Assembly (NCBI GenBank): GCA_022478985.1
Contig: JAKSZP010014451.1
Span: 186,001-250,000, forward strand
DNA: 64,000 nt
Direction of reading: 5' to 3'
Source: Massospora cicadina
Taxonomy: Eukaryota > Entomophthoromycota > Entomophthoromycetes > Entomophthorales > Entomophthoraceae
Both the position numbers and the translations under genes were made by a program. The notes below the pieces were generated by a model. The model saw only the letters and a program-made list of their open reading frames with translations. It did no database searches and had not been told where the DNA came from. This document shows positions 63,383 through 64,000 of the stretch, piece after piece. Each line of letters opens with the position of its first letter. Position 1 is the first letter of the stretch.

Positions 63383-64000
63383 TATCATAGTAATGGCAGA
63401 AGAAGTATAGACTGGCCTGCCAGTCAGGATGCGTAAGCATGCAAAAAGCAAGCCAGAATGCCAGAGGCATTGCTGATCAAATGATGTTATATTGAGCTGG
63501 GTATTGTGAAATGATAAATTGTTGGTGTAGAACAACGGTGAGTATGATCTTGATGATGAACACAATGTGCCCAATCCCGACCCAGGGGACCTTGCTGCAG
63601 GGGTGGGATCACAGAAATAGTTTCAATAAGTTCATTGGTATATGGGGTCATTTCAACCGAGGAGTAAAGGAGATGAATTTACTATTGCAGTTGGTGGATG
63701 TAAGGCCTCAAGATCCCCGTGTACTGTTGCCAGAAGTTCATGATAGCAGGGTTATAGTGCCAAAATATCTGACTCGCTGAATCCAATCAATGACGGAGGG
63801 GGCCATAGTGACCATTATTACTGGTTGAGCCCATTTGGTATATGGACTGACAGGCCACCAGGGAAACTCCATCAGGGATGCGGCCAGAAGGAGCAATACA
63901 ATTAAATAATTGATTAGTTTTTTTAATCAAAATTTTCATTGAAAGGAAAGGAAGAAAATTGACCAACAATTTTCTCAGTGCAATGCAGCTGATTAAATTG
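63383..64000 (-). repeat. Element D 5' LTR, cut by window end
   Basis: Parallels 57482-58120. About 25 bp of its outer end lie beyond the window. It is nearly identical to the left copy from about 63600 onward. Frames in it (63511-63780) are LTR sequence. Confidence 0.88.

Larger units (their letters stand above)
57482..64000 (-). mobile_element. Element D: chromodomain Ty3/gypsy element, least decayed copy
   Basis: 3' LTR 57482-58120 and 5' LTR 63383 to the window end enclose pol and gag pieces on the minus strand. Long open frames persist, with few stops. Several (TGA after QTK at 59766; TAA at 59526) can be explained by single C-to-T changes. Left flank GATCA (57477-57481) is the putative duplication; its partner is outside the window. 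It is inserted in H RNase H. Confidence 0.9.

Noticed and set aside
1..64000. CRISPR arrays, rRNA, bacterial operons or riboswitches
   Set aside because: No regularly spaced repeats, rRNA sequence or prokaryotic gene layout; repeats are LTRs, SINEs and element duplications.

Overview
The window is a block of nested transposable elements from a eukaryotic, probably fungal (perhaps basidiomycete) genome. No single-copy host gene, rRNA, functional tRNA or CRISPR array can be supported. Nearly all coding sequence is Ty3/gypsy gag-pol: zinc-knuckle Gag, aspartic protease, RT with YxDD-type motifs, RNase H, HHCC/DDE integrase and, in some families, a chromodomain. Most of it is broken by stops and frameshifts. 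tRNA-headed SINE-like insertions and a MITE-like element are also present. The organism call is inference from element types, AT richness and CpG-type decay.

Left half (1-36911). An old minus-strand integrase (element K, about 1740-2615) is interrupted by element C (2621-33817, minus, target duplication GGCTT/GGCTG). The 3' LTR of C is split by about 21.6 kb of later insertions: Q, a retroposon-like unit (2752-16455) with a tRNA-like head; R, a non-coding mini-LTR element inside Q (4078-15555); A, an LTR retrotransposon inside R (6330-15491); and B, an LTR retrotransposon next to Q (16471-24358, minus). Most levels show matching or decayed target duplications, and removing A restores the R LTR to its expected length (1067 vs 1068 bp). 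C also holds two SINE copies (25021-25232 and 29259-29551) and an 824-bp GC-rich insert of unknown type (29972-30795).

Right half (33818-64000). There is a remnant of a chromodomain element (M, near 35300), then a C-like LTR with a short SINE. Element E (36912-44272, plus) carries a chromodomain and a MITE-like insert. Next comes a minus-strand tandem of one family: G (44496-56042) and H (from 56043), sharing an LTR at 55621-56042. F (45603-51631, plus, chromodomain, perfect duplication AAGTG) sits inside the G integrase. D (57482 to beyond the window end, minus, chromodomain) sits inside the H RNase H.

The most unusual feature is an extra open frame, antisense to gag-pol, between integrase and 3' LTR in both A (13585-14551) and B (18335-19404). 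The two copies share an N-terminus starting Met-Ser-Asn and a C-terminal block, so they are one gene family. Its function is not recognisable here. R, B and C, otherwise different elements, share one primer-binding site.
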